Position numbers and translations under genes: made by a program. The notes beneath the pieces were generated by a model, which was given only the letters and a program-made list of their open reading frames with translations, was not told where the DNA came from and ran no database searches. From Melanocharis versteri (taxonomy: Eukaryota; Chordata; Aves; Passeriformes; Melanocharitidae): DNA of 64,000 nt. The DNA lies in assembly GCA_013397845.1 (NCBI GenBank), contig VZTG01007110.1, positions 329,242 to 393,241 of the forward strand. Direction: 5' to 3'. Positions 13,601 to 28,100 of the stretch are shown piece after piece. Position 1 is the first letter of the stretch; every line of letters begins with the position of its first letter.

Positions 13601-15133
13601 AATTGATTTATTTTTTCTCAGTAATTGCACTCTTAGAATGTATCTGTGCTTAAACTGCTGCCAGCTCTGTCTAACATCTCCTATTTTAAACACTAGGCAA
13701 TGAATGTGAAGAATTTATCGTATTGCCACAGATGATGAATTAGGGTTTTGTATTTCTAATACTGTCTAAAATGATTACACTTTTAACAAATTATCTTAAC
13801 TCTAAAGAAATGTAAATATTTGTTTGAGACTGGTTATTAACCCAAAACACTGGATTAATAAAAAGCAAAGACAAAGTACATTCTTTTTGTTCTCTTCCTG
13901 TACTTATGAACAGATACAAAGAAGTTTGATATGGCAGATACTCATACTTTTCTTGTTTCAAAGTTGTATGGATGACTTTTTGGGCTGGCATGCCCCACAA
14001 CAAGGGATTGAAAATCAGAATATACCAATAAAAATCAAAACAAAAGAGAAAAAAGGAGGGAGATAACTGATAAGTGAAGTCACTAAGCAGAAGTTTTTGC
14101 TTTCAAATCACCAGGACAAAAGTTATGAGATAGGTGGCCTCCAACATTTATCCTACAGCTTGTCTTTTTCAAGTATTCTATAGGAAAGCATAACAAATGA
14201 AATATTAAGACATTTCATCAGAGCAAGCATTAAATCTGAATATAACGGTGCAGTTTTATGGTATCCTGAGAGTTAAGCTTAAAATCATGGGAAGTCAGAC
14301 ATATTCTGTTCCTGGTACTTTCATGCTTGTGGAGGACACGGTGTGGCATGTTACCAGCTCATCATCTCATCCCAGCCCCACTGGCTGCTGCAAGAGTGAC
14401 TCCATGATCATGGTCTTCAGTGCAGCTGCCCATGGAGCTGGAAGGACTGTTACCCAACAGTGTCAACACTCAGGGAATGGCCCACCTTTATCATAAAACA
14501 GCTCTCAGGGAATGTGTTACAAATGTTGATTCTGGCAAAAATTATCTTTTTCCTGACTATAGCCATGATCCAATACCTATTCCAGTTACTAACAGTCTCC
14601 ATGGACTTTGATCAAGCACTTAAAACCTTGTCAATTTTTCTTACAGCTGGATTATATTGTTCTTATTTCCCATTATGAGCATTGCTTATTTGAAAGTTAG
14701 AAATCTCTTTTGATGGATTCCTGCTGGAAAGGTCAACTCATATATCCCCATGTAACTTTTATTGACCAAGTTTTACAAAGTGAAAATGGATGGGGAATCA
14801 CCTGTTGGAGAAAGTTGCCTAATAATAATGGCTGGAAAACTGACAGCCCCACTAAGAACAAATATCCTTCCCTGGTGATATCCAGAGAGCTGTGTAACAT
14901 GATAACAGTCTGTGACCTATCATCAAAGGTGTATAATTCATTATTCAAAGAAACCTGGTTTAGGCATCCAGGAAACATCTGTAGACAAAGCAACAGCAGG
15001 AAAATCATAATTTGAAGAATACATTGAAGTTCACCATAAAAATGACTGTAGAAAGAATCAAACAAGAGGTGCAGGGAGTGTCAGTTAACCAGATGCTGGT
15101 TGGGAATTTTCAGTATTTAGCTTCCTTGAAGCA
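10641..15133. other. Unique AT-rich DNA, no gene seen
   Basis: No exon or recognised repeat in 4.5 kb. The longest frames (11142-11519 minus, 14733-15065 minus, 14710-15015 plus) lack any family motif and overlap one another on opposite strands, as expected by chance. Confidence 0.6.
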
Positions 15134-15235
15134 CTCAGGTTAGGAAGGATGCCTGGAGGATTTGTAGTCCAATGCTTAAAGCGGAACTAATTGTGAAGCT
15201 AGATCAGGTTGTCCAGATCCTTGCCCAGCTGAGCT
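15134..15235 (-). mobile_element. CR1 LINE 3' end, minus orientation
   Basis: Plus-strand reading ctcaggttaggaaggatgcc, then tagtccaatgc...aaagcggaactaa...agatcaggttgtccagatcctt, matches the reverse complement of a CR1 3' end (typically 'ggttggaagggacctctggagatcatctagtccaac...'). About 100 bp remain and the terminal ATTCTATGA microsatellite is missing on the left. Confidence 0.75.
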
Positions 15236-15267
15236 GGCACAGTGCCCCACTACAGGATCTCTCTCAG

Positions 15268-15391
15268 ATCGAGCTGGGATGGGGCTCTGTGGAATCTTGT
15301 CTAGTGAGTGCCATCCCTGCCTATGGCTGGGTGTTGAAACCAGATAATCTTTAATGTCCTTTCCAGTCCAAACTATTCTATGATTCTATGA
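15268..15391 (+). mobile_element. CR1 LINE 3' end, plus orientation
   Basis: The last ~125 bp of a CR1: ggggctctgtggaatcttgtctagtg, then ccatccctgcctatggc, the ccagataatcttt block, and the terminal tail actattctatgattctatga ending at 15391. It faces away from the neighbouring minus-strand fragment, so the two 3' ends lie on the outside and the truncated 5' ends meet in the middle. Confidence 0.9.
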
Positions 15392-18300
15392 ACTTTTGGG
15401 CCCAGCATTCCAGTTTTCTTTCCGTGCACTTTGTGGTCCAGATGGCATTTTCTCAGTTTGGTTACTGGGCACTTCTTGGATAGTGTGTTTAAAGTCCTGC
15501 TTAATTTCAGGTGAACAACATTTATAAACCACCTCTCATTTACAGATGCAGACATTTCATTAGAGAAGGAACTCAGGTTGATTAAACCTGACTGGTCTTA
15601 GTAAATCAGAGGTAGCAATTAACAATCACCTTCTCGTCTTTCATTTACCTTCCACAAATCATGTTTTCTTTCAATGCACTAATACTGGAGCCTTGTTCAT
15701 TCTCTTGTTTTATTCTTTTAAATTTCTATTCAAGTCCATAATTGACAAAATCATCATGAGAATAACATATTAAAAAGGATGAACCAATAATCACTGCTTC
15801 TCATTAACTTGGAGTTTGAATTGATTAAGTCTCGAAGAAGTACTTGATAATTGGGAATCTAGCTTTAAATGTGTTTTAAGTATTTTAAAATCCTCTGTAA
15901 TTTTTTTGACTCTTGAACATGAAGCATTAAACAGTCCTTTCTTTTTCCATTTTTCCAAGACTTGCCAAGATATCATGACAATTGGGATTTTTAATCCACA
16001 TTTTTCAGACTGAGATATAAAAATTTTAGCACCTTGATGCAATGTCACTATTCAGAAAGCACTTTGATTTTCAGATGTTTGGCAGTTCACTTCTGAAAAC
16101 GTCTTTAATTCGCCTGTGTCTCTCAGTCAGTTAATTCCCCCCTGACTCAGTAGGAAGTAGACTGAAACTAAGTGTGGTTTTCATCCAGCTTTCTGAAGAG
16201 AGGGCAGACAGGAGATACATCTTTGCTCTGTGAACAACCTAGGCCAGATATTTTATGTGTAGCTTAGCAGTGAACGGCTCCATATTTCACTAGCCATCTC
16301 CAGTAAAATTCTGTGCTCCCTGTGCCTTTAGCAAAATGCAAGAAATTACAAGGATGACATGAAGTGCAGGAGAGAGGACTATTATAAAAGGAACTACTTA
16401 GTAAGTGAGAAGTGGCAGTGCTCACTTGCTTAATATTTGTATAAAAACCTCTTGAAGATGAGAGGAATAGAAGCATTTTTTTTTTTTTTTTTTTAATGCA
16501 TTGGTGTGTTGCATATCCTAATTGAAACTTGTCGAGCAGAAAGCTGATCTTGCAGTAATGTTTGTGGATACAATTATGGAAATCCTTTGAGCGTGATTAA
16601 ATTATACAGTGCCTGGATACCGAGGTTATTTTGATCTGCGGTAGAGTCCGTGGCAAAGTATGAGGTGACACCTACCTGATCAATCTGTTCAGGAAGGACA
16701 GAATGTGCGGCAGATTCCCAATTAGCAAGTTTCTTCCAATGGCAAATAACATCCATAAAAGAGTCAGTTCTGTGTGGTCTATAGGAACACAAAATTTGAA
16801 CACAAATGATTTGAGGACATCCTTGAAAGATCACTAAGAAGATACGATCAGTATAAAGTGGTCATGTAACAGAAGAAAAGGCAAGTCTTAATATTAATTG
16901 GAGTAAGAAAAGTTTTTAGTTGATTATTCATTGCTAAATCCATGCCTTTTAGTGCCTTTTACAAATCTAGGTTGTGGAACTTGGTACAGTTATTTGTCTG
17001 AGATACTGTAATTTATCCACCACAACTGAAATATAGGTTGATTTAGTTCTTGTTGCTCATCTCAAAGAGGTGGTTGATTTCTTTTTGTAGGTTTTAATTT
17101 ATTATCTGTTGTGGATACCTGGGCAAGTGTCCCAAGCTTCAGGATTTGTTGTTAATAAACAAAACTTGAGAACAGAGGAAGACATTTTTTGCACAGAAAA
17201 AAAATGGAAGTTCTGTCTAACACAAAGATATACTTTAAGACTAGTGTTTCCTGAGAAGAAATATAGTCCATCCAGAATATTAAAATTCACATGCTTAACA
17301 GTTCTGTTTTTATGAAAAATCACATAACTCCCAAAGAGTGTAGGTTTTCTACAATATTCAGGGTCCTAAAATTCACCAAAAATAGTCAGACTAAAGTCTG
17401 ACTTCCCAAAGCACAAATATCCTTTAGCTGCTTCCTCACTTATAGAGAAATTAATTTTTAAGGCCATTGTCAACTTGATCATCTCCATAGCTCAGTGTTA
17501 AATTTTACCCAGAAAGTGTTTTAATCACCCTGATAACTTTCAGTTCATTGCAAGCCCACTTGATCCTCATTTTGGGTGAGAATCACCTGTGGTCTAAAGG
17601 CTGTGGAGGAAGGCATAAATGCTATGTCTATTAGTAAATGGTTCAAATGGTTATGTATATTCCTGCTAAAAAATTGTATCTCATTTCCAGTTTGAAGGTT
17701 TGGCTCTCAGCCACTGGGTCTTGTTATCACAGATGAAAGAGCCCTCTGATATCAGGCACTGCTCCCTGTGTAGGTGGAATGTTCCCCATGTTGTCCATGT
17801 TAATCTGATTCATTGCTGCTACTACATTATCTTTCATCAGTTTTCCTAACTGTCAGTTTTCAAAATAGTGCTGGTTTTGATATGCTGCTTGTTTTTGTAG
17901 CTGAGAAGCCATGAAGTAGCTGCAGAGGACTTAAAAGAGATCTTCATCTGGATGAATTATTACTGATGGAAAAAACCCAACATCTTTGAAGGATGTCTTA
18001 CACTTTGGACTACAATTTTTGGCAACTTTCACCACAGAGGTCTCATGTTTGCTTTAATAAATGACTGAAGTGCCTAGACATTTATTTTTCCGTGTCTGGT
18101 TCCCAAAATGGAAGCTGGAACTCCCACGGTAGGCACCTTAGCTCAAGTTTTTCTGGCCTAATTTCCAGCAACATCCTCATGATTCCTACTAGCTACCTGC
18201 CCTGGAAGTGCACATCTGCCCAAGAAGAAACCCAAGGCGGGTGGATTAACATGGAATTTAGGAAAGGTCCCAGTCCCTGGAAAGTGTTAGCCACTGCAGA

Positions 18301-21300
18301 GTAATGCATGCAGTGTAGCAGATAGCCCTGGGAACTGACTGTAAAGCTGCTTAATATAGTGGAGTGTTTGAAATTCTTCCCCTCCACTCCAGTTTAGATT
18401 TATGGCTTAGAGCTCATGGAAAAGACATGGGTTGCAGCATCCAGAAACCTCTACTGTGAAGAAGTCTACAGAAACACTTCACAAGAACTCAGAAGAGATT
18501 GCAAAAGAGATGTTATTTTCTCTTTTCTCCCAAACCTCCCAGGGGTTTCATGCATTGGCCTAGCAAGCAAGTAAAGAGGCTGTTCTCATGAAATTCTCAT
18601 GGGCCAACTCCAGAAAGCTCTGTGAGCACAGGGATGAGGCCCTTTTTGTCAAAGGTATTTGTTTTGTCAACAGCATCCAGAAATATCACTCACATATCTC
18701 TCAGGTTGCAATTCATCCCTCTTTCCCAAAAATCCAGGAAATTGCAGAGTCACATTTACTACATTTACTTTCCTTTATTTTGATTTCTTTTTACGTGACT
18801 TACTGAGCCATGAAAAGTATTTTTTTTTCCAAAATGTAGGAAAACTTTGTTTCTTCAGGAGCGTTTACTAACAACTCAAAAATCAATATAAAACACAATA
18901 TTGCTGTCATACTTGTATTCAAACAGGCCCAATACATGTTACACCCTTATTTTTGTGGCAAACCTTTCTCCTTTGTGGAAACCTAGTTTTTAGAAAGTAA
19001 TGGAAAGAAGGGTGAAAAGAGTGACTTGTCAGAAGCTGTGCTTCCAAGCTGATTGGAAAGAGGAGAAAGTTTTGGCTGGTTGCTTACCCTGAAATTTTTC
19101 AAGACACTTTGCTCAGATGAAATCACAAATAAAAGCTCAATTTGAATGTACTGCTGGTTGGTTAAACTTATATTGACTATTGCAGATATAGAGAATGCCC
19201 AGAGGCCATAGTGTGGCTTCATTTCCATCTTGGAATAAAAGAAAATTTGTTATTTACACTTGAAAGATGATATTGAAGAATTAAATAGCGCCTCTTTATC
19301 TCACCTAGTTCCTCTTCCACTCAGATTCTTTTCTTGCCCTTATCCCTGTCACTGACCATACTGAATACCCTTCTAACTGAGAGAGAATTAAGATGTGGAA
19401 TGAGGCTCAAATAAATGTGTGCCTCATCTAGAGCTGGTGGATGACAAGACCACAGGTAAGATTAAAGTCTGGGGTTTTACCTCCATAGAGACTTCAGAGA
19501 AATGCAGAGAGATAAAGCTGGTACTCACAAATTTTGAATGCCCTCCAACATTCGAGGATTTGATTATTTTATTCACATCTCCGTTTACACACTTTGAAGC
19601 TGCTTACTGAGGTAGTCAGAAACAGAAAGCTTTGCAAGGTAAACTCTTTCACTGCAACTGAAAGAGTTGAGAGTGGAAGAGGAGACCCTCTTTGGCTGAC
19701 AGGATTCTAGGACCCATAAAAAAATAAAACATGGTCCTCTGAGTAATCTTGAAAACACATGAGAATGACCATGAAATTTAGTTCCTCTTCACGGATCAAA
19801 ATAAGCAGCAACTTTATCAGGATAATACAGCATTCAGAGCCTGGCCTTGGACAGCATAATGTGAACTGACAGCCTTTCTGAGGAATTTTGAGGGTTTGGC
19901 TCTATCTGCAGTTGCTTCACATTTCCAAATTTGGCTCTGAACACCAATAAGAGGCATTTAGCAGAACCAAATATTGGATCCAATTTTCTGAATGAACATC
20001 CATAGGACGATCCTTCTTTCCAGACTGAGACATTTTACTGATAAAGGACACGAAAGACATCCCTGACCCCTTTTTTCAGAGTCTGCATCTATTATACTCT
20101 TGTCGTGAGGAAGGGAAGCAAAATGTCAGAAGAAAATATAGGAAAATTATCAGTCAATAAAAGAAAAAAATCTCAAACCTGCTTGCTAAAATAAACAGAT
20201 GGAAAAGGCAAATTATTAGAGAATACTTGTTTTCTAGCAAAGCTACTGGGGGAAATAGAAGGAATATGAGCAAGTAAATATGCACAGCATTCCTGGAGGA
20301 TAAATAAATAGGGATCCTATTATACTGCTGCTTATGCACAGCTTGGAAACTTCACTATAAAAGCTGCAGGGAAGAGAAATACACTGTATGCAAGCAGAAC
20401 ATCCTTGGACTGTTTATGACACTACATGCATGCTATACCCTGAGGTTCCTAAAAAAACCACTTATTATTTGCCAGTTCAAACTGTTTGGCTTAGCTGTGA
20501 TTTGGGTAATATTTCCTTCCACTGGAAGAAGTGCTATGCTGTTGGTTTAGGCTGGAGTGCTACAGCAGCATATCCTCATCTTTCTCAGATTGCTCATAAA
20601 TTTGCAGGCCACAGTTATCAACCACAGATATTCTAAACTGCAAGTGACTCTGCCTGTGGATTCACAGAACAGGGAATATATGCCAAAATTTCAAGTTCAT
20701 TTGTTCCTCCATTTCCATGGCTGTGTATTTCTGATCACAGATTTAAAATGCATTCGTTTACCCAGGCTCTGACATACACGCAGAAGTCCAGGGGGATCTC
20801 TCTTAATTTCAGGGCAAAATATAACACTGAGTAAACTCACAGGCTTTTACTATTGCAAACCCAAGGTTTTTCTTAGTTTTGTCTGGAAGGATTTTCAAAT
20901 ACTTCAATCAAGAAAAATTTTGTAAAAGGACAGAATAGGAAGGGCAAAACAATGGCAAAACTTGAACTCTTTGACAGAGGACAAGGAAGCTTTTGATTAG
21001 GGGAAGACAATTTGAGAAAAATTTCCTGTCCTGAGGCTGCACCTACAATCAAAGGAGGATATCAACTATTGCAAAACCCTGAGTATGGAAACAAAGGAGT
21101 TCTTGATGAGTGGGCTAGGATGGGGAAAATTCCTCAGGGTATATCCATAAAAGCTTCAAGGACATAGTGTCTGGAGCGAGAAGGACATACAGAGAAGCTC
21201 ACTCTCAAGGAAAAATCCCATAAATCTCAGGACTGACTTCTCTGCCACCATCACCACGGGCCAGACTTGGGCACACCCAGAGCCCACTGCAGGACTCCGG

Positions 21301-24300
21301 GGCCATGAACAGCCTGAAGGCTCAAGCACAGAAGGGTGGAGTTGGAGACTCTCACCCCAGGGTGTCCAGGCCACGAGCTTTTTACCTTTAAGGAAGTCTT
21401 CAAGGGATTCAATAGCTTAACTGCCCATGGGAGCAGAATTCAAAGGGAATTTTGCTCCAAAGGAAGTCAGTGATCAGGGTTCTTCCCTCTTTTTCTTGGG
21501 ATATTAAATATTCTCTCAGAGTAAACAATCTATTTGATGATTTTCCACTAACTGATACTTAGCTCTGGGAAAGGACAAGCTCATTTTGTCAAAATTGCCT
21601 CTGGATTAGGGTGTTGCATATCCCATTGCTAGGGACATGGCCTACAGAAGAAAACATTCCAATTTAATTATATTGGTGAATGCAATATTATTTGTGAAAT
21701 AAAATTACCTTATTACGATGTTTAGCTTTCTTGGATCTTCAGAGAATCATTAAACAAAGTAATTCCCTATTACCTCAGTGAAAAGGAATTAATGAAAGAG
21801 CAAAGTTATCAGAAAGGTCTGAAAGCAAATGATTATGAGTTAATAATGTTTCAGGAATTTAAATGTAAAATCCTGCTAATAATCAGAAGAAATAGCTATG
21901 CAGGATCAAACTATCATGCAGAGCCTCCCACAATGATTTATTCATTAAAGAAAAGGAAAATTATTTTCCATTACTCCAAAGACTAATCTCACAGTGAAAA
22001 ATAAATTGGCATTTATAGTGCTTCATCTCTAGAAGTGAACAGGAAAGATATTTGTGACTTGCAAACAAAGGATTTCTTTCTATTAAAAAATAAATTTTAA
22101 AAAAGAGTAGTTCAATTCACTTTCCTGGACACCCTTTTCTAACATTTTCATACATTATGCAGCTGTGGGATAGCAAAATTATAATCTAATCATTTAGGAT
22201 CATCGAATGTAGTCTACTTGAAAACTTTGCAATTATTTCAGGGTTTTCAATGGTCATTCTCAGCTGCATGCAGATGTTCCTCTCCTATTTGACTGAAAGA
22301 TCCTAGTAAATAAGTTTGGGTTTAAACCTCCTAATTTTTCTCTTATTCATGAGAATTCTTGGAAAAATCACTTCACAGTCTGATGTCTGCATATGAGAAG
22401 CCTGCGAGACTCATGTATGATTGGCTGTCAAGAATGGAAAAATACAGAACTCCCTTCAACCAGTACGAAGAAAGATACCAAATTAATCTCTTTGGGTACT
22501 CTATATCATCTGATTTCAGTAGCCTATACTTAGACTTTTACCGTTCTTTGAGATATCCCAGATTATTCAGGCTTCTACAAGAGGCAGGCAAATGCACCAT
22601 CAGACTTAAAGAACACCAGAACTCTTCCATTTTGAAAAGCAGCTATTTGGGACAATTAATTTTGGGTCATGGAATCCCACCCCCACATTTTTAGGTGTGG
22701 GATAGGTGTCTGATGTCTCATAGGTGTCACAGATGGAGGAGCTCTAACCAGGACAGTCCATGGAGCCTGCAGAACATTTTGGCTGGCCTGTCACCAGGTC
22801 TTCTGGAGGACATGGTTTTCCTGTAGTTCCTGTGTTGCGTGTGCCAACTGAATGGGAGCAAGGTTCAGATGGGGTATCAAGAAAAGTTTTTTTCTCTCAT
22901 CAGGACAGCCAACAGTGAGACAAGTTACTGGCGGGTGCTGTAGTCTCAATTTGTGGAGTTTTTCAAAACTTGGTGAGATAAACAACCCAGAGAAACCTGA
23001 AAGGATCCCACAGATGACTCTATGACCTCATAGATAAGTAGAAAGTTGAAACGGAGACCTCCTGAGGTCTCTTCACACCTGATTTATCCCATGATCTCCC
23101 GGTCCCTGGGTAGTGTAGAACACTTCAAACAGCGCTAACACCAAATGTTGACCTTCTGGCAACTGCATTGAGCTCTTGAGCAGCTCTGGCTATAGCTGGA
23201 GTTTATACACCCCAAATGTAGACACTTATATATTGACAGCTGAATTTGGATTCATGAGATGATGAATCCTGCTTCTCACATGATAGTTATGCACATGTAA
23301 AGAAAGGCAAGGTTCATCAGACACATATTTTTTCCATCTAATTCAGAGTGTGTTTATCCACATGTGAATGTGAGCCACATCATGCGGAGATACTAGAAAA
23401 TACTATGCCTGGTTTTCTCTGTCTTTTGAAAAAAAATTTAGTTGTCTTCTGTGCAATCAATTTTCTTCTATTTAAGTCTAAGAGTAGATTAGAACATAAG
23501 TGTTGTTTTATTTAAAAAACAGAGTGAATAAACTCCTTTGGTCAAAACAGCATCAAGGGGTGCTTTATAGTGAGGATTTAAAGCGCTCAAGTTCTGAAGC
23601 TTATTGAAGAGAAAATGTTAAAATGCTGAGTACTCTATTCCCAAGTAATTTACTCTAATTATCAAGGAAAAGGGGAACAATATCTCCTTCTAAGGAGATT
23701 TCCTTCAGAAAAGCTGTGACTGTTCTTCACATCAAGTTTTTAATTTGGAAAATCAGGAATAGAGGTGATTTTAGAAGCTTTCATTTTGAATCAGTTCTCA
23801 AGTACTTACTGACAAGAATCAGAGTCCTTTTCAAGTAGTTTATCTGACTCATAAACCCAAGAGCTCTGAATGTCAGTGTTGATATTGAACTGTCTGCAGT
23901 TGTGCCCTTCCACAACTTTACCGCAACTTCAGGCAAATCTGGAAATTACATAGACTGTGCAGCCAAATCTCTTTTCCTTTGGCTGATCTACTCTGTGTCT
24001 GGTTTACTGAGTAGCAACTCATAAATAGTAGAAATTTCTGTGGGCAAAATTCTGCCAACTTTGAGAGATATAAAGGAAGCATGAGGGGAGAAATACACTT
24101 TAGTAACAGTCTTCACAACACTCCTGTTAGGAAGCCAAACATTTTCCCAATTGTACAGATGAAAACCAAAGGTGCAGAGGTTCTCTCTTCTGAGCTAGTC
24201 ATCTAGGCCTTCACTCATATATCTAAATACAGGAATACAGTGTCAGTTGATAGGCCCTCACAAATCCATGCTGCTTCTAGCTGTCAGTTCCAAAAGGCAA

Positions 24301-24842
24301 AATCTCCTGAAAATTCTATGTCATATATTGGTCCTACACAGACATCTTAGATTCTCCAGAATACCTACCATGTCACTAGACACATTTGTGCAGTTAACTG
24401 AATAACTGACTATTTAATCCCTCCTTAAAATCAAAAGAAAGTAGTAAATAACTCCAAGATAGTCCATGACCTTGTTCAGACATTTAAACTGTTCTGATTC
24501 ATTATAAATTTAATCCAACATGTCTTTTATAAAGCTATGAAAGACTGAATAATATTCTATTTATATGCAGTTACAGTTATTCTGTATTTATATTATATCA
24601 GATGCTGAATTTAAACCCAGTACAACATAAGTGCAGTCATATTAAGGAATTCTTCCTGTAACACTTGTACCGCTACACTGCAGTTTTTTCCATAGGAACG
24701 TGAAGCTGCCGAGTGCGATCAGATGCTGGCAGTGAGACAAAACACCAGTACAGAGAAGCATTAAAACTTCTCCAAATGTTTTGAAATCTTTCCTGAAAGA
24801 GTATTTTAAATTGTAGAGAAATGTCACAAAAAGTCATCCTGG
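15392..24842. other. Unique DNA, no gene seen
   Basis: More than 9 kb without a supported exon, RNA gene or recognised transposon. It holds a 19-base T run (16476-16494), a G+C-richer patch at about 21150-21380, and a 111-codon plus-strand frame at 22359-22694 that I do not recognise. All other frames are shorter and unremarkable. Confidence 0.6.
16476..16494. repeat. Poly(T) run, 19 bases
   Basis: Uninterrupted T run in unique DNA. Confidence 0.9.
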
Positions 24843-25142
24843 GATACTACTTCCTGAAAAGAGGTTGTTGTGAGCTGGGGCTAGGTCTCTTCCCATGACT
24901 AACAGGTGATAGGACAAGGGGATATGGCCTCAAGTTGTAGCAGGGAAAGTGTAGTTTGGAAATTAGGAAAAAAATTCTTCACTACAAGGATCGTCAGGAA
25001 CTGGAACAGGATGCCCAGGGAAGTGATGGAATCCTCTTCCCTGGAGGTATTTAAAAGATGCCTAGATGTGGCACCTGGGGACATTGTTAGATGTACAGTT
25101 GGACTTGATAATCTTGATAAATGGTTTTTTTTCCATACTAAA
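24843..25142 (+). mobile_element. CR1 LINE, 3' ~300 bp
   Basis: Sequence runs from the CR1 phrase ctacttcctgaaaagaggttg through gataggacaaggggatatggcctcaagttg to the ttggacttgataatctt block just before the 3' tail. The plus-strand frame from 24906 stays open and reads FFTTRIVRNWNRMPREV, then SSLEVFKRCLDVA, the hallmark C-terminal segment of CR1 ORF2. The reverse-transcriptase and endonuclease domains are absent (5' truncation, usual for CR1). The final ATTCTATGA repeats have decayed into a T-rich stretch. Confidence 0.92.
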
Positions 25143-28100
25143 TTACTCTTTTCTGTCTTCTTTTTAAGGATCTCAAGACACCCACACGAGCAGAAAGCTT
25201 CTGTGTTTCTGAAGGCTCCCATCTTGCCGATCACAGGGGAATGCTGAGAGCTGACATTGAATGAACCTGCTATAAAGCACAGACATTTGCCCATAATTGC
25301 GTACATCTGTGCTGTCTGCTGGAATGAAATACAAATCTTTTCAATTCTCTGCCTTTATCACATACTCACATAAAAAATGGAGTTTTTTCAATTTTGACCT
25401 TATCAAGGTCAAAATCTCTCCCTCTCCATCACTACCAGCTGTTTCTAAATTAACACAGTTTTCCTTTGAAATGAAACACATGAAAGAGTTTTATTGATTA
25501 TTTTCTCAATAGAGAAAGTTTCAATGGTAGATTATCACATCAAATATTCCTAACACTCATGAAAAAAATTACTAATGGATAACGTGCTCTTTATTATCTA
25601 GAGAGCGAAGTGTCATCTTAAGTAGATTAATTTTATTCTTCAAATTCTGCAAACTGCAGGACAGCTCATTTAGAATCTGATATGGACAAAATTAAGAGAG
25701 GTTTTGACAGAAACAACCAGTAATTTTAATTTTAATGCTCACCAGTGAAACTAAAAATGACACATAGTCATTCAGTTTCATCAAAAACAAAGATCATTTT
25801 GATCTATGATGGAGTTAATAGCCTCTAAAAAAAGGTAAACGAATGTTTAAAAATATATTTTTGAATTAAAATTGCCATTTTGAAAATATAAGAATGAATT
25901 ATTTAGTCTCTTGGTTCTTTTTTTCTCTATTTTCAGTGCAAACAATTCAGAAATGTGAGAAATTCATAGTTTTAGTGCCATTAAATCAGCACTTCCCAAA
26001 TTCTGACACACAAACCTTTGACAGAAAGGATCACTGAGTTTAACTTTGATCACTTCTAGCTCTCAAAAAACCCCCATCAGCAGACTGTGATTGCAGTTTC
26101 TTGAGCTTATCACTGACTTCTGTAGTTGCCCACTTTCTAGAAGGTCTTTGTTTAAGCCTTCCAGATCATATCTTTATAGGAAGCTATATTTAACAGAAAA
26201 GTCTGAGTTCTTCTGCAACACCATTTTGTAAGAATCCCTGAAATTCACCTGGCACCTCTGGTTTTGGTCCCATTTGCACATGGGTTTTAAAGTTTACTGC
26301 ATAATGTTGTTTTCACAGCGGAGCTGTCACTTTTATGTACATAAAAGCATCACAGGTGCATTAGCAATGTGCTCCTCTGGGGCTAACTGGCTTTAATAGG
26401 TGTGTAAGCTATCATATAACTACACGGATTTACTGTGGATCAAAAATAACACTCACTAGTGCATATCACTGTCCTCTTCCATGCTCTGGACAAGAGTGTG
26501 GCGGTACACTTCTCTGATCAAGATCATGGTGGTTTAGAACATACAACAATACAAAGGACTCATGGATATTTCCTATTGAAGTTTTGCAGGAACAGGTAGG
26601 AGCTGCAGTTTCAGGACTGGCACCACAACAGCCAGTGCAGCTGGTCAGTTCAGCACAGATGCTCAGACGTGATTCACCAGAAATCATAACACACCAGAAA
26701 TCTGCTCTGAGGTGGTGCCATCCCGGGGTGCATTTGGGAGCCCTGGGGATTTTATGCCCCAGAACCAGTCTGAGAATGTGGAAGACGGTTCCCTGGGGAG
26801 AAAATCAGAAGAATCTTCAATATTAAAATTCAGCTCCATTTATGATACATATATTTAGCTTCATATATAATATGTATATTGTCCAGGAACCAGAAAATAC
26901 CAAACAACACCAAACAACCTTGGTCTTAACAACAAAGATAATCCTAATTAAAAAAAGATTCTGGAAAGCATATGACAGATGCAAAGCAGAATATCTATGT
27001 CTTGTAGAAGAGACAGCTCCAATGACTGAATACACAACAGCCAGCCCCCTACACAGTTTTGTGTTTTGAGAACTATCACCTACCAGAATATTTAAATTGA
27101 GGAACTCTTTTGTTAAATCTTGCCCAGCTTCAATATCCACCAAATATTATTCCAAGAAGTGTACATTGAATATGGCACACATACACTGTTCATGAAAAAG
27201 CCCTACCACAATTAGAATTTATGCTATTAATTGCTGCTTTTGAAAAATACACAAAAAATTTCGTTTTTGCCAGGCTCAGAGAAATGAGTGACCTTTTCAA
27301 GCCACTGCCCAACTGGTCAGGGAAGGAATTGGCAGCAAAAAAAACCCCAAAAAGCAGCTCTGTACATACCCTTAGAACTGTGCTGTTTCTAGAGCGTAAT
27401 TTTTTATAGTGGTTGTTATGATTGTCATTATAGAAAAGCACACATTGCCAGTTATGCATATCTTTTTATTCTGCTACCACGCATAGTAAATACTGTAATC
27501 AATAGTTGACTACCATAATCATAGCAATTACTATGCAGCTTTAATACTGAATCACTGCCAAGAATATTTTTCAACATCAAGAGTGTCCTACTCTTCTCGC
27601 TATAAACACAGCAGTATGTTCCTCTCCAAACACTGCAGACAGGGACAACCTTTGTCCAACTCCTTTCCCACGGGATTCAGCGATTTAGGTCAGATCCTAA
27701 ACAAACATGATGCATAAAAATTAGAGAATGCTGGTAAATCCTAAAGCCTTTACAGACTGAAGTTTCAAAGAGATGTCAGGACAAACCAAGAGATGAAGAA
27801 AAAATTTAGTTAGTATTAAAATACTTAGTACTTTAGTTAGTATTAAATTGTAGTTAGTATCAAAGCACTTTCTAGTAAAAATATATGTAATCCTGTGGGA
27901 ATATACATATACATATATAAATACACATCTATTCACACGTGTGCACCCATACCCACAATCAAGAAAAAATGCATGCATGTATGGACACAGATGAAACTTT
28001 TTGCATTATAGTAAATTTAAACTTTCCATTTAAAAGTATTAAGCCTGAATGAAAAAATAGCAGAATAAATTCTTGTTTCTGAGTGTGTCTCAGTAGCTGT

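Noticed and set aside
22359..22694. 111-codon plus-strand frame rich in Tyr, Arg and Leu
   Set aside because: Less biased than most frames here, but I recognise no family and see no convincing splice or promoter context. A BLASTP or TBLASTN hit in other birds would revive it.
24906..25247. 113-codon plus-strand frame with a clear conserved block
   Set aside because: It is the C-terminal end of a truncated CR1 ORF2, annotated as part of the transposon and not as a host gene.
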